64,000 bases of DNA from Planctomycetota bacterium (GTDB lineage: Bacteria; Planctomycetota; Phycisphaerae; Phycisphaerales; SM1A02), in NCBI GenBank assembly GCA_027618565.1, contig JAQCEQ010000002.1:1-64000 (forward strand). Reading direction: 5' to 3'. Below are positions 56,395 through 64,000 of this stretch, piece after piece. A model generated the notes under the pieces. The model did not search any database. It was not told the origin of the DNA and saw only the letters and a program-made list of their open reading frames with translations. Positions within the stretch are counted from its first letter, which is position 1. Every line of letters begins with the position of its first letter. The translations under genes and the position numbers were made by a program.

Positions 56395-56970
56395 TCAGGA
56401 TCCGGTCGCGCCAATGGGGCCGCCCATCGCCATGCGCCACTCGCGATGGCCGTCGCTCACCATGGCGAACCGCTCACCAATCGACGAGACAGAGTAACTG
56501 CGACCCTCCGCATCGACGAAGGAGTCACCGATAGCGTAGATGTTCTCGTTGAACACGCCCCGTGTGCCGTTGAGGGTGGCCTGGAGCCTGACCCCCTGCG
56601 GGGGCGACGATCCACCGAACACCTGGGCCGTGCGCTCCACCACAGAGTCACTCGATGAAGGCGCCGGAGCTCCCAGCGCCACGAAGGGATCGCGGGCGGG
56701 GCGTTCATCCAAGGCCACCTCGATCTGTTCGGGCAGACCATTGGGGTACTTGATCGCGGGGGCGACCGAGGCCGGAGTGGCTGCGGGCGTACTGGCCGTG
56801 CTGCTCGGGAGACTCGCGGCGGCCGCCGTAACTTCCGAAGGACCGACCACGAACTTGACCGCAAGGATCAGCGCCGCGGCGCCGGCACTGCCGGCGAGCA
56901 CACCGAACTGCTTGGGCTGCATGCCCATCCTCCGGCAGAATGTGTTGTACCGGGTAGCCACTGCGCTCAC
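56395..56970 (-). CDS. PilP/GspC-like secretion accessory protein
   Basis: About 191 residues. One helix near residues 22-42 (F-G-V-L-A-G-S-A-G-A-A-A-L-I-L-A-V) is followed by an Ala/Ser/Pro-rich linker (about 48-70). The C-terminal domain of about 100 residues has R-L-Q-A-T-L-N-G-T-R-G-V and I-G-D-S-F, the small beta barrel seen in GspC/PilP pilotin-linked proteins that contact the secretin. The exact assignment is tentative. The start overlaps the PilO-like gene (ATGA). Confidence 0.6.
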   Translation of the reverse strand: MSAVATRYNTFCRRMGMQPKQFGVLAGSAGAAALILAVKFVVGPSEVTAAAASLPSSTASTPAATPASVAPAIKYPNGLPEQIEVALDERPARDPFVALGAPAPSSSDSVVERTAQVFGGSSPPQGVRLQATLNGTRGVFNENIYAIGDSFVDAEGRSYSVSSIGERFAMVSDGHREWRMAMGGPIGATGS

Positions 56971-57530
56971 AGTTCACCTCCTGGGGCCTTGAGCCATTCC
57001 TCCACCTCGATCCGGGCGTCGACCAGGCCATTCCCGATCGCCGACAGCGTGATCTTCCGGACGCGTTCCACCTGCCGCGAGTTTTCGATGTCGTCCAGGA
57101 TCTTGAACACCTCGTCAAAGCTCCCCTGCATCTGCACATTGACGACGCGGCGCCCAAGGGGCAGCGGTCGTCCCTCGACTGGGTCCACCGGTTCCGGCAG
57201 GTCCATCTGGATGGCCTGGTCCGCGATCGTCCGGCCGTCCACGCGTCGAGCGATGCGCGACACGAGCCGTGACTCCTCCGCACTGCGGGCGAAGCGCGGG
57301 AACCCATCGCGCTCGTCGCGCAGGGCTTCCACCTGCCGGCGCAGCATGTCAAAGCCGCCGCGCTGGACCATGTAGTTCTCCGTCGCGGCCGAGATGGATG
57401 CTGCCTCGCTCTCCAGTGAACGGGCGCGCAGGTAATTGGGGACGATGAAGAACGCCACCGCGCAGGCGGCGATGGCTGCAGGGACGGCGCCCCACACGAT
57501 CAGGTCACGGCGCGAGTGGATGCGGCTCAT
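56967..57530 (-). CDS. PilO-like pilus assembly protein
   Basis: About 187 residues. One N-terminal helix (A-V-P-A-A-I-A-A-C-A-V-A-F-F-I-V), a short coiled coil of R, E and A (L-R-A-R-S-L-E-S-E-A-A-S-I), and a ferredoxin-like domain with V-N-V-Q-M-Q-G-S-F-D-E-V-F-K-I-L-D-D-I-E-N. The last block is the PilO/GspM hallmark. It forms the inner-membrane ring with PilM and PilN. Its start overlaps the PilN-like stop by one base (TGATG). Confidence 0.8.
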   Translation of the reverse strand: MSRIHSRRDLIVWGAVPAAIAACAVAFFIVPNYLRARSLESEAASISAATENYMVQRGGFDMLRRQVEALRDERDGFPRFARSAEESRLVSRIARRVDGRTIADQAIQMDLPEPVDPVEGRPLPLGRRVVNVQMQGSFDEVFKILDDIENSRQVERVRKITLSAIGNGLVDARIEVEEWLKAPGGEL

Positions 57531-58222
57531 CAGTGGTTCCTCAGGGTGAGCCTGGCCAGCCGCGACGATGGGTCTTCGCGGGTGGCCCAGGGATCAACGG
57601 CGAAGGTGAGCGTGAAGTCGCGGTCGCCGCCGTTGCCGGAGGCGCTGCGAGTGTCCTCGACATTGACATCGAGGAAGGGGGGCGTCCTGGAGAGCAGGTT
57701 GGCCAGTTCATCGATCGACCGATTGTCCGGCGCCACGCCGCGGATCTCGCCACGCAGGATGGAGATGACCGGGCTGATGGACTGCGGGTCGGGGACCTTG
57801 GGACGCTTGGCGCCTGGCTTGGTCGCGGCGGCGAACGCTGGGTTGGCCTGCGATTCCAGCGAGATCGTGAGCGCGGTGAGCACCATCCGCTCCGGCATCA
57901 GGTGCGTGACGGTTGCCAGCACATCGCTGCTCTGCACGGGCATGGCCAGGGTTCTGGCGGCGGTCATCTCCCGGAAGAGGTGGTCTCGCTCGCGTTGGAG
58001 CGGTGAGATCATGTCGCTCAGGTCCTGCACGTTCCGGGTCAGGTCCGATGCCACCTGGTGGCTGATGGAGGCGTTGCGCTGTTGCACAAAGCTGTGCGTC
58101 GCCATGCCGATGATCGTGGTGCCCGCCAGCGCACTGGTCAGGAGCATCGTTCGGAAACGGGTGCGGTGCCGCGCCAGTCGCGCCGCGTCGGCGGGGAGGA
58201 GGTCGATGAAGAACTCGCTCAT
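57530..58222 (-). CDS. PilN-like pilus assembly protein
   Basis: About 230 residues. M-S-E-F-F-I-D-L-L-P-A-D at the start matches the PilN N-terminal motif (I-N-L-L-P) that binds PilM. One helix (T-M-L-L-T-S-A-L-A-G-T-T-I-I-G-M-A) and a ferredoxin-like domain follow. The C-terminal domain includes R-G-V-A-P-D-N-R-S-I-D-E-L-A-N-L-L. The ATG at 58222 overlaps the PilM-like stop (ATGA); the frame is open further upstream. Confidence 0.82.
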   Translation of the reverse strand: MSEFFIDLLPADAARLARHRTRFRTMLLTSALAGTTIIGMATHSFVQQRNASISHQVASDLTRNVQDLSDMISPLQRERDHLFREMTAARTLAMPVQSSDVLATVTHLMPERMVLTALTISLESQANPAFAAATKPGAKRPKVPDPQSISPVISILRGEIRGVAPDNRSIDELANLLSRTPPFLDVNVEDTRSASGNGGDRDFTLTFAVDPWATREDPSSRLARLTLRNH

Positions 58223-59283
58223 GACATGGTCTCCTGCAGGGCCGCCGCCGCCTGTGGGACATCGACTAGGAGGCTGCCTAGGCAACTGGCCCACGCAAAG
58301 AGGTTTCCGTCTTCGCCCGCGAGCGGCCCCAGGGCAAACTCCCGGCTGGGGCAGGTGAGCGTGGAGTTGATGCCGCAGAGCGACTCAATGGCGTTCAGCA
58401 GGCCTGCGCGAGCGGCGCCGGGCCCGGTGGCCACCAGGCGCTCCGGCCAGGAGCCAGGACGCTGCCGTTCCATGTGCCGCAGATAGGTGAGCACCTGCTC
58501 GGCGAAGGGGTGCCAGGAGAGATCGGCGTCACTGGAGGCGTCGCCAGCCAGCGGGATGGAGCCTGCAGGGCTGGCGAACAAGTCCTTGCCGGCCGCGGAG
58601 CGAGCGCTCGCGCTGCTGGCGCCATGGATGGCGAATGAGTGGAAGACCACCAGGCCGCCGCGGTTGAGCACCGCAAGCGTGGCCCACGCGTCTTCGACAT
58701 GGAGCGCCGCGATCTGGCCCGAGCCAGACTGCACGCGCTCGCGCCGCCAGATCGTTCGGATCGCAGCCAGCGCCGCATGCTCCAGCCGCACGGGCTCCAG
58801 TCCCGCCGCCGCGACGACATCGCTGGCATAGAGGGCGGTGGACGTTCGGAGTGCCACGATGAGGAATGGGGATGCGTTTCCCGCCAGGCTCATGGTGGCC
58901 AGCGGAAGCGTGCGTGTCACCAGTTCCTCGCGCTCGATGCCGAAGTGGTCGACCGCCTCCCAGGCAGCCGATTCCTGCAACTCTCGATCGGTTGACGATG
59001 GCAGCTCGGCCAACTCGCAGAGGAACGCCGACGACGGAAGCGTCAGCGCACACTCGCGGCCGCGGAATCCCGCCGCGCGGAGCATTCGTCGCAGTTCGTC
59101 TCCTTCCTGGGTCGACGCAGCCTCCCCAAGGCTTGGGTCGGCATGGAAGATGCTGGAGCCCACGGTTCCAGCCGCCAGGATGGCCGGGCGGATCGGGTCA
59201 CGGTTCGACTGGCTCGCCAGGAGCCGGTCCGTGCCAAAGTCCAGGGCGATTCGGGTTCGTGGGTTGAGCGAGGCAAACTTCAT
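58219..59283 (-). CDS. PilM-like cytoplasmic pilus assembly protein
   Basis: About 354 residues with the actin-like ATPase fold of PilM. It begins M-K-F-A-S-L-N-P-R-T-R-I-A-L-D-F-G-T-D, the first phosphate loop (A-L-D-F-G-T). A-L-T-L-P-S-S-A-F-L matches the M-P-A/S-S region, and a second phosphate loop lies later. It binds the PilN N-terminus. The ATG at 59283 has GGAG ten bases upstream. A 14-base hairpin separates it from the pilin gene ahead of it. Confidence 0.82.
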   Translation of the reverse strand: MKFASLNPRTRIALDFGTDRLLASQSNRDPIRPAILAAGTVGSSIFHADPSLGEAASTQEGDELRRMLRAAGFRGRECALTLPSSAFLCELAELPSSTDRELQESAAWEAVDHFGIEREELVTRTLPLATMSLAGNASPFLIVALRTSTALYASDVVAAAGLEPVRLEHAALAAIRTIWRRERVQSGSGQIAALHVEDAWATLAVLNRGGLVVFHSFAIHGASSASARSAAGKDLFASPAGSIPLAGDASSDADLSWHPFAEQVLTYLRHMERQRPGSWPERLVATGPGAARAGLLNAIESLCGINSTLTCPSREFALGPLAGEDGNLFAWASCLGSLLVDVPQAAAALQETMS

Positions 59284-59342
59284 GATGAGCTCCAATGGCT
59301 GTTGAGTATCCATCGGCCTGTCGGAGGCCGGGGTGAAGCGAA

Positions 59343-59374
59343 GCGCGCCGCGATCGTTGCCGATCGCGGCGCGC
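59343..59374 (-). terminator. strong hairpin between the pilin and PilM-like genes
   Basis: A perfect 14-base inverted repeat GCGCGCCGCGATCG / CGATCGCGGCGCGC encloses a 4-base loop (59357-59360). It lies about 50 bases after the pilin stop and 60 before the PilM-like start, and is followed on the minus strand by TTCGCTTC. It lacks a proper U-tract, so it is more likely a partial terminator or an mRNA 3' stabiliser. This would keep pilin RNA more abundant than the downstream assembly genes. Confidence 0.6.
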
Positions 59375-59424
59375 CATTCTTCCGGTTGCAGCGAAAGGAA
59401 GGCCTCCCGCTCAGTCAGCGACGA

Positions 59425-59826
59425 TCAGTTCGTCGGAGCGACCTTGCCATTGGCGTCGACATACCAAGTGTCGTTGCCGCTCACCTGGTTGGTGAGGTCG
59501 CCGTTCACGCAGTAGCCGGCGCTCACCAGCTTGGTGAGGTCTGCCGAGGCGATCTGGCCAGCGGCCGACATGTCGATGTCGAGCGCGGGGTCGCCGTTGA
59601 ACTCGTTGTAGCGAGTGATCATCGTCAGGATCTGGCCGGCGCGGGCCTCGGCGGCCTTCGTATTGCTGTCGTCCAGTGCGCTGGTCACGCTGGGCACGAC
59701 CAGGGCCGCGAGGACGCTGAGGATGATGACCACGATCAGGATTTCGATGAGCGTGAAGCCGCGCTTCGTGCCCTTTGAGGATCCCTTGCTGGTCGTTGCG
59801 TAGTTGTTGAGGTGCGAGTTGTTCAT
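59425..59826 (-). CDS. type II secretion/pilus major pseudopilin
   Basis: About 133 residues. A leader of about 23 residues ends in K-R-G, then F-T-L-I-E-I-L-I-V-V-I-I-L-S-V-L-A-A-L-V: cleavage after G23, methylated F24 and E28 (position +5). The soluble C-terminal part is small. Such proteins form the pseudopilus or pilus fibre; it resembles GspG or a small type IV pilin. It starts the minus-strand assembly arm. The ATG at 59826 fits AAGGA upstream, and other genes in the arm follow after the hairpin. Confidence 0.9.
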   Translation of the reverse strand: MNNSHLNNYATTSKGSSKGTKRGFTLIEILIVVIILSVLAALVVPSVTSALDDSNTKAAEARAGQILTMITRYNEFNGDPALDIDMSAAGQIASADLTKLVSAGYCVNGDLTNQVSGNDTWYVDANGKVAPTN

Positions 59827-60041
59827 AGTGAGCGTTCCTTTCGATTGCAAACCGGGGTGCCTCCGCCCACTCGGGCGACTGCAAGAAGAACCATCGAATC
59901 AAGAACACGGGTGCAACAGCAATTGCGGGGAAAATGGCCCAAATTTTCTTTTGCCTCGCGCGATGGCGTTGGATCGCAGAGAGTTGGGGCTTTCATTTGC
60001 CCCGACGGGCTGGAATCGGACTGTTGTGAGACGAACCCCCG

Positions 60042-60533
60042 ATGACGCCTCGCTCTCCCAGCTTCGTTCGATGGTCACGCCGCTCTAGGCGCGGGATCTC
60101 CTTGCTGGAGTGCGTGATTGCCGTGGTGATCGTGAGCGGCGCCATCGTCTCTGCCTCCATGAGCATCCAGCAGGGGATCGCGGCCCAGGAGGATGCATTG
60201 CGCATCTCGCTGGCCTCGTCGGCCGCCGAAAGCGCGCTGACGGAACTGCTTGTGCGCGACTACGACTCCATGACGGCGGGGCAGGACACGAAGAACGCAG
60301 GGGAGATGGTCGACGCCTTCACGGGCAGCGCACTCCCCACCGACTATTCGCAGTTTGGTCGCACCGTCACCATCGCCAACGAGAGCATCTCCATTCCCGG
60401 CTATGTCGGATTGGCGATGGAAGGCAAGATGATGACCGTGTCCGTGTTCGACCGGTTCGGCGATGTCGACCGCGAGCTGATCCAACTGCGCCGGTTCCGC
60501 CCCAAGTCGATCGAGGAGAGCATCGACGGATGA
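60042..60533 (+). CDS. minor pseudopilin (GspI-like)
   Basis: About 163 residues. The leader R-R-S-R-R-G is followed by I-S-L-L-E-C-V-I-A-V-V-I-V, a prepilin cleavage site with Glu at +5. The rest is helix and a small beta domain. It opens the plus-strand arm of the locus; GspI is suggested by order and size. The start is 216 bases from the divergent pilin start. Its stop overlaps the next gene (ATGA). Confidence 0.78.
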   Translation: MTPRSPSFVRWSRRSRRGISLLECVIAVVIVSGAIVSASMSIQQGIAAQEDALRISLASSAAESALTELLVRDYDSMTAGQDTKNAGEMVDAFTGSALPTDYSQFGRTVTIANESISIPGYVGLAMEGKMMTVSVFDRFGDVDRELIQLRRFRPKSIEESIDG

Positions 60534-61252
60534 GCACTCGATTCCCAGCCGCCCGCCGTGCCTTCACGCTGGTCGAACTCCTGATCGCGACCGTCATCAC
60601 CTCGATGATCTCGCTCTCGGTGGCTGGCCTGCTGTCCTTCGTGGGCGAGATGTCGGCTGGCCAGGAGAACCGAGTGAGCGCCGTGGTCCGCGTGGCCGGC
60701 GTGCAGGCTCGGGTGGCCCGCCTGGCGCTGGAAGCCCGGATGTTCCTGGAGATGCGGCCCGAACGCGTGGCGCTCTGGCTCCCCAGCGAGATGCTGGAGG
60801 GCGCCGAGAGCGGCTCCGAGTCCAACTTCGACATCATCAACCTCGAAGAGGACGAGATCGTGTGGCTCACCTGGGAGCAGCAGGAGGATGGCCGCTGGCG
60901 ATTGCTGGAGCAGCGCCCGGACTCCGATGCGCTGGACCTGGTGGCGCTGGAGATTCAGAACCTGGAGGTCTACTTCACCTCCGATGGCGCCTACTGGGAT
61001 TCCGTCTACACATGGCTCCGAGACAACGACGCGCTGGACTCGTCAGTGCTGGCGGAGGGAATTGCGGCGCCAACCATTGCGGGTGTGGTGCAGGCAACGC
61101 CCAGTTTCAAGTACGCCGCTGGCACCAATTGCTCGGCACGGTGGTTCGCAGGCGAGTACGCCTTCCAGGACCCGGAGGCCCCCATCAACGCTCGCTTCGA
61201 CGCGGCGATTGCCTTCCCTGACCCCCATCCACTCTGTGGAGGATCGTCATGA
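60530..61252 (+). CDS. minor pseudopilin (GspJ-like)
   Basis: About 240 residues. A leader A-A-R-R-A then F-T-L-V-E-L-L-I-A-T-V-I-T-S-M-I gives a prepilin-type N-terminus with Ala instead of Gly at -1. A long helix and a beta-rich body with W-L-P-S-E-M and D-I-I-N-L-E-E-D-E-I-V-W-L-T-W follow. Length and position suggest GspJ. The frame is open further upstream antisense or in shadow; the ATG at 60530 overlaps the GspI-like stop. Confidence 0.78.
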   Translation: MSTRFPAARRAFTLVELLIATVITSMISLSVAGLLSFVGEMSAGQENRVSAVVRVAGVQARVARLALEARMFLEMRPERVALWLPSEMLEGAESGSESNFDIINLEEDEIVWLTWEQQEDGRWRLLEQRPDSDALDLVALEIQNLEVYFTSDGAYWDSVYTWLRDNDALDSSVLAEGIAAPTIAGVVQATPSFKYAAGTNCSARWFAGEYAFQDPEAPINARFDAAIAFPDPHPLCGGSS

Positions 61253-62976
61253 AACACCGACGCGGAGCCGCACTCCTGATGGCCCTCTTTGCCCTGGTGG
61301 TTGGAGCTGGCTCGGCCACAGCCTTCCTCAAGGGTCGTTCCGAGATCACCAAGGTCGGCGGCAACCTCCGAGATGCCGCGCTGGCGCGCAGCGCCGCCAG
61401 CGAGGGACTCTGCATCGCGCGAGAGCTGCTCGCGGCGATTTTCACGGAGTCGGATGCGACTTTGGCCAATGCCTGGAGGACGCAACTGTCCGACGGCGTG
61501 CTCCTGGACAACTTTGAGCTCAACGGCGCGATCCTCAATGTCACGATCGAGGACATGAATACCGGCGCCCCCCCCACGATCAACACCACCGAGTTCGAGG
61601 CCCATGTCACTGTGGTGGTCGGTGGCACCAGCTACGCGATGACCGCGCAGCTGAGCTTGTCCAGCCTGGTGAAGGGCCAGTACGCGATGTTCGCCAACAA
61701 GTTCATGACGATGGAGGGCGAGAACTTCATCGGTCGGTGGGAGAACGCGCCGGCCTCCGCGGGGCTCAACCCCGTGAACATTGGGACGCAGGCCGACCTC
61801 CAGAATTGGGGCTTCACCGGCATTTACATCGGCGGCGATGCGTACTTCGAGGACGAGCCGGTGGAAGTCCTCGGCTCCTACACCACGCTGGACGGCGCGA
61901 TCGCCAGCCAGCCCACCCTGTTCCGGAAGGCTGCGCGCACGGGGGCGGTCGCGGTGAGCGTGGGCGGGGCCACTCATGTCCAGCGCTTCGCCGGCGGCGA
62001 TCCCCTGTTGGGGAGCAACTGGGAAGTGTCCAGCCCCTACGAATACGACCTGCAGTGCTTCCTCTACTACCCGGACGACGCCACGGAGCCGACGATCTGG
62101 GGCGCGGGAGATGACAAGGTGGCCAAGGTGCGACTACCGGCGGGAGAATCAATCGACATGATTGACCCGCCGGCGGAGCCGGCGTTCACCACCGGCACGG
62201 TCTACACCACCAACCAGACCTGGAGCGGGCAGGTGAAGACCGTCACGCCATTCCGCTGCAAGCGCAACTGGATCGGGTGGTACGGCGACCTCACCATCAA
62301 GAACAACTCCGTCGTCACCTTCACCAGCGGCGTGTACCGCATCGACGACAAGTTCAAGCTGGAGAACAGCCGCATCATCATCGACGGCAATGTCAAGATC
62401 GTCTGCAAGGCCGGCAGTTGGTGGGACTTTGACGCCAAGAGCCTGCAATTGCTCAACGCGACGGTGGAGGTCAAGCCGAACTCGCAGTTGCTGTTCTTCG
62501 TGGCCTACGACGTGGAGATGGACGATTCCTGGATCGGCTCGTACCAGGAGTGCGCCGGCGGCCCGGCAGGGCAGACGGTGGGTGACGCGCATCGGTGGCA
62601 TTGGATGAACCAGTACGCCGGCCAGCCCGCCTGGCAGCCGGGTGCCTGCGCTGAATATGCGCCCGAGGAGCCTGCCTACATGGAACCCTGGCGAATCCGC
62701 GTGTACCCGGATCCCGGCTTCTTGTCGGAGATCTTCATCTGGGATTTGGGCAACACCAGCTTGATCGGCTCGATCTTCATGCCGACAAACCCCATGTTCC
62801 TGCGCGGCAGCACCCAGGTGTACGGACGCATTGCGGCGAACCACATCCGCATGCTGGACCAGTCCTCCTTCTTCTACGACCACGCGATGGACGACATCAG
62901 CGGCCTGACCGAGGGTGCTCCGCCACCCCGAGGCGGAAGCCAGAGTGTCCCCACTCGCATCAGCATCGACTTCTGA
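61249..62976 (+). CDS. large PilX/GspK-like secretion-associated protein
   Basis: About 575 residues. It begins R-R-G-A-A-L-L-M-A-L-F-A-L-V-V-G, a PilX/GspK-type N-terminal helix with no Glu at +5, as in GspK. A large beta-rich body follows with repeated short strands (S-V-V-T-F-T-S-G-V-Y-R, S-R-I-I-I-D-G-N-V-K-I-V). This looks like a right-handed beta-helix or carbohydrate-binding surface. It may cap the pseudopilus or be exposed on the cell surface. Overlaps GspJ-like (ATGA). Confidence 0.65.
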   Translation: MKHRRGAALLMALFALVVGAGSATAFLKGRSEITKVGGNLRDAALARSAASEGLCIARELLAAIFTESDATLANAWRTQLSDGVLLDNFELNGAILNVTIEDMNTGAPPTINTTEFEAHVTVVVGGTSYAMTAQLSLSSLVKGQYAMFANKFMTMEGENFIGRWENAPASAGLNPVNIGTQADLQNWGFTGIYIGGDAYFEDEPVEVLGSYTTLDGAIASQPTLFRKAARTGAVAVSVGGATHVQRFAGGDPLLGSNWEVSSPYEYDLQCFLYYPDDATEPTIWGAGDDKVAKVRLPAGESIDMIDPPAEPAFTTGTVYTTNQTWSGQVKTVTPFRCKRNWIGWYGDLTIKNNSVVTFTSGVYRIDDKFKLENSRIIIDGNVKIVCKAGSWWDFDAKSLQLLNATVEVKPNSQLLFFVAYDVEMDDSWIGSYQECAGGPAGQTVGDAHRWHWMNQYAGQPAWQPGACAEYAPEEPAYMEPWRIRVYPDPGFLSEIFIWDLGNTSLIGSIFMPTNPMFLRGSTQVYGRIAANHIRMLDQSSFFYDHAMDDISGLTEGAPPPRGGSQSVPTRISIDF

Positions 62977-62995
62977 ACCAACCACTCCGCACGCC

Positions 62996-63535
62996 ATGCC
63001 ATTCCAGCTTGCCCTTGCCTCATCGATCCATGCCCGGCTCAGGTCTGTCCGGCGTCGAACCCCTCGACTCTCCAAGACAGGGTTCTCGTTGCTGGAGGTC
63101 CTGGTGACCCTCATCATCGCCTCGGTCTTGGTAGCTCTCACCCTGCCAATGTTCGGCGACACGCGGACCTCCAAGATTGCTTCCGCGTACGAGGAACTGC
63201 ATACGCACATCTTGCTGGCCCAGTCCGAGAGCATGGCCAACCCGACCGCCCCCGCGAGCATCCTGCTTCATTCCACGGGGTATGTCGTTCAGGGGACAGC
63301 CGCGAGCGTGGACATCACCTTTGCCACGCAGGCCGACACGCAGGGCGTCACCATGGGGTGGGTGGACGCTCCCGGGGATCGCTTGGACTTCAACCACTAC
63401 GGCGCGCTCAGCCTGGATCCGGACTCACCGAATCCCGTGCTGCTGCTGACGGTCCCGGGGTGTTCGACAGCGATGGAGGTGACGCTCTACAACTCCAGTG
63501 GCACCATCCAGGGTGAGTGGAAACCAGTGAACTGA
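62996..63535 (+). CDS. minor pseudopilin (GspH-like)
   Basis: About 179 residues. After a basic leader of about 28 residues comes G-F-S-L-L-E-V-L-V-T-L-I-I-A-S-V-L-V-A-L, a clear prepilin N-terminus with Glu at +5. The body shows E-E-L-H-T-H-I-L-L-A-Q-S-E-S-M-A, which matches the GspH/FimT pattern of a helix followed by a beta domain. The ATG at 62996 starts 19 bases after the PilX-like stop. Confidence 0.8.
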   Translation: MPFQLALASSIHARLRSVRRRTPRLSKTGFSLLEVLVTLIIASVLVALTLPMFGDTRTSKIASAYEELHTHILLAQSESMANPTAPASILLHSTGYVVQGTAASVDITFATQADTQGVTMGWVDAPGDRLDFNHYGALSLDPDSPNPVLLLTVPGCSTAMEVTLYNSSGTIQGEWKPVN

Positions 63536-63684
63536 GTGATTGATGGAATTGTTGCCGTGGGCGAGCCGACAAGAGGATGTCAGTTGGAGCGTGGTTGTCG
63601 CACCTCCAGACGGTGTCCTTCATGGAAAGAAAGTCCGATAACACAGTCAACGGCGCCGCATATCGAGAGATCGGGGGTGTGCTC

Positions 63685-64000
63685 ATGAGCAAAGTCATGG
63701 GTTCCATCGCCCTCGCCCTCACCCTCGTCGCCGGCACCGCCGTTGCGCTGGCCGCATCCGCTCCGCAGGCGGAGGGTGGCGCACCGTCCGCGGCGAAGCC
63801 ACCCACCCAGGGCACTCCCGCGGTCGGCGCCCCAAGCGCGGCGACCGGACAGGGCGGATCGATCGCACCCGAACCGCCCCCGCTGGAAGTCTCCGCGCAG
63901 GGGACGATCAACTTCCGCGCCAAGGATGTCCCGGTTGCCAGCGCATTGGAGTTGCTGGCGCTTGAGACCAGACGCAACATCGTCGCTGGAAGTGATGTCA
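63685..64000 (+). CDS. secretin-like outer-membrane protein, 3' end outside the window
   Basis: The frame is open from the ATG at 63685 (or 63622) to the window end, so only about 105 residues are visible. They comprise a signal peptide (I-A-L-A-L-T-L-V-A-G-T-A-V-A-L-A) and an Ala/Pro/Gly linker. Then comes I-N-F-R-A-K-D-V-P-V-A-S-A-L-E-L-L-A-L-E-T-R-R-N-I-V with V at the end, split here into two overlapping readings: I-N-F-R-A-K-D-V and A-L-E-L-L-A-L-E-T. This matches the N-terminal STN/N0 domain of PilQ/GspD secretins. It would be the outer-membrane pore of the assembly system. A possible Shine-Dalgarno (GGGGGTG) precedes 63685. Confidence 0.7.
   Translation, partial: MSKVMGSIALALTLVAGTAVALAASAPQAEGGAPSAAKPPTQGTPAVGAPSAATGQGGSIAPEPPPLEVSAQGTINFRAKDVPVASALELLALETRRNIVAGSDV

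Noticed and set aside
59827-60041. sigma-54 type promoter between the divergent pilin arms
   Set aside because: No GG-N10-GC pair with the proper flanking bases was found on either strand, although sigma-54 control of pilin is common.

Overview
The window is a gene-dense, GC-rich bacterial chromosome segment with no gap over about 200 bases, no insertion sequence, no prophage and no CRISPR array. It most resembles a planctomycete of the Phycisphaerae type. This is an inference from several traits together: C-terminal dockerin-like repeats on secreted enzymes, a PAPG-type PEP-CTERM anchor, an alternative complex III (act) operon joined to a caa3-type oxidase, a TatC with a large periplasmic insertion, and a type II secretion/type IV pilus-like cluster split over two divergent arms. 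No 16S gene or marker phylogeny is available in the window to confirm it.

Layout. 1-6 kb: a partial VanZ-like protein, a lipoprotein, the lipid II flippase MurJ and a pair of M16 zinc-peptidase-like proteins (one with the catalytic motif, one without). 6-9.3 kb: a secreted endonuclease/exonuclease/phosphatase-fold protein with a dockerin, a decayed second dockerin, tRNA-Cys and a lipoprotein with an internal duplication. 9.3-21.9 kb: two cyclophilins, gatB-hpt-PH-domain protein, a DnaJ-like chaperone, a membrane ferredoxin-TPR fusion, a PTS IIA-like protein, rsmB and metK, a dockerin-bearing subtilase and a bifunctional-nuclease-domain protein. 21.9-30.5 kb (minus strand): truD with a PEP-CTERM protein, then an overlapping chain of PTS-IIA-like, PII-like, two antiporter-like membrane proteins, tatD-like, tatC and tadA.

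30.6-48.6 kb is the respiratory core. actABCDEF encodes a quinol:cytochrome c oxidoreductase. It is followed by a small membrane protein, a SCO copper chaperone, and oxidase subunits II (with fused cytochrome c), I (A2-type YSHPAVY motif), III, IV and a second subunit-III-like protein. The heme A enzymes CtaB and CtaA follow, divergently arranged. Together these genes would move electrons from quinol through ActA/ActE hemes to CuA and oxygen, and supply heme A and copper to the oxidase.

48.6-53.3 kb holds a prenyltransferase-like repeat protein, an exported beta-propeller-like protein, a small membrane protein and a Ser/Thr kinase with a PEGA domain. 53.3-64 kb is a secretion/pilus assembly locus. 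The minus arm runs pilin, PilM, PilN, PilO, a PilP/GspC-like protein, GspE and GspF. The plus arm carries three minor pseudopilin-like proteins, a large PilX-like protein and, cut by the window end, a likely secretin.

Almost all genes within an arm overlap by ATGA, GTGA or TTGA junctions, so many starts were chosen from these overlaps rather than from Shine-Dalgarno sequences.
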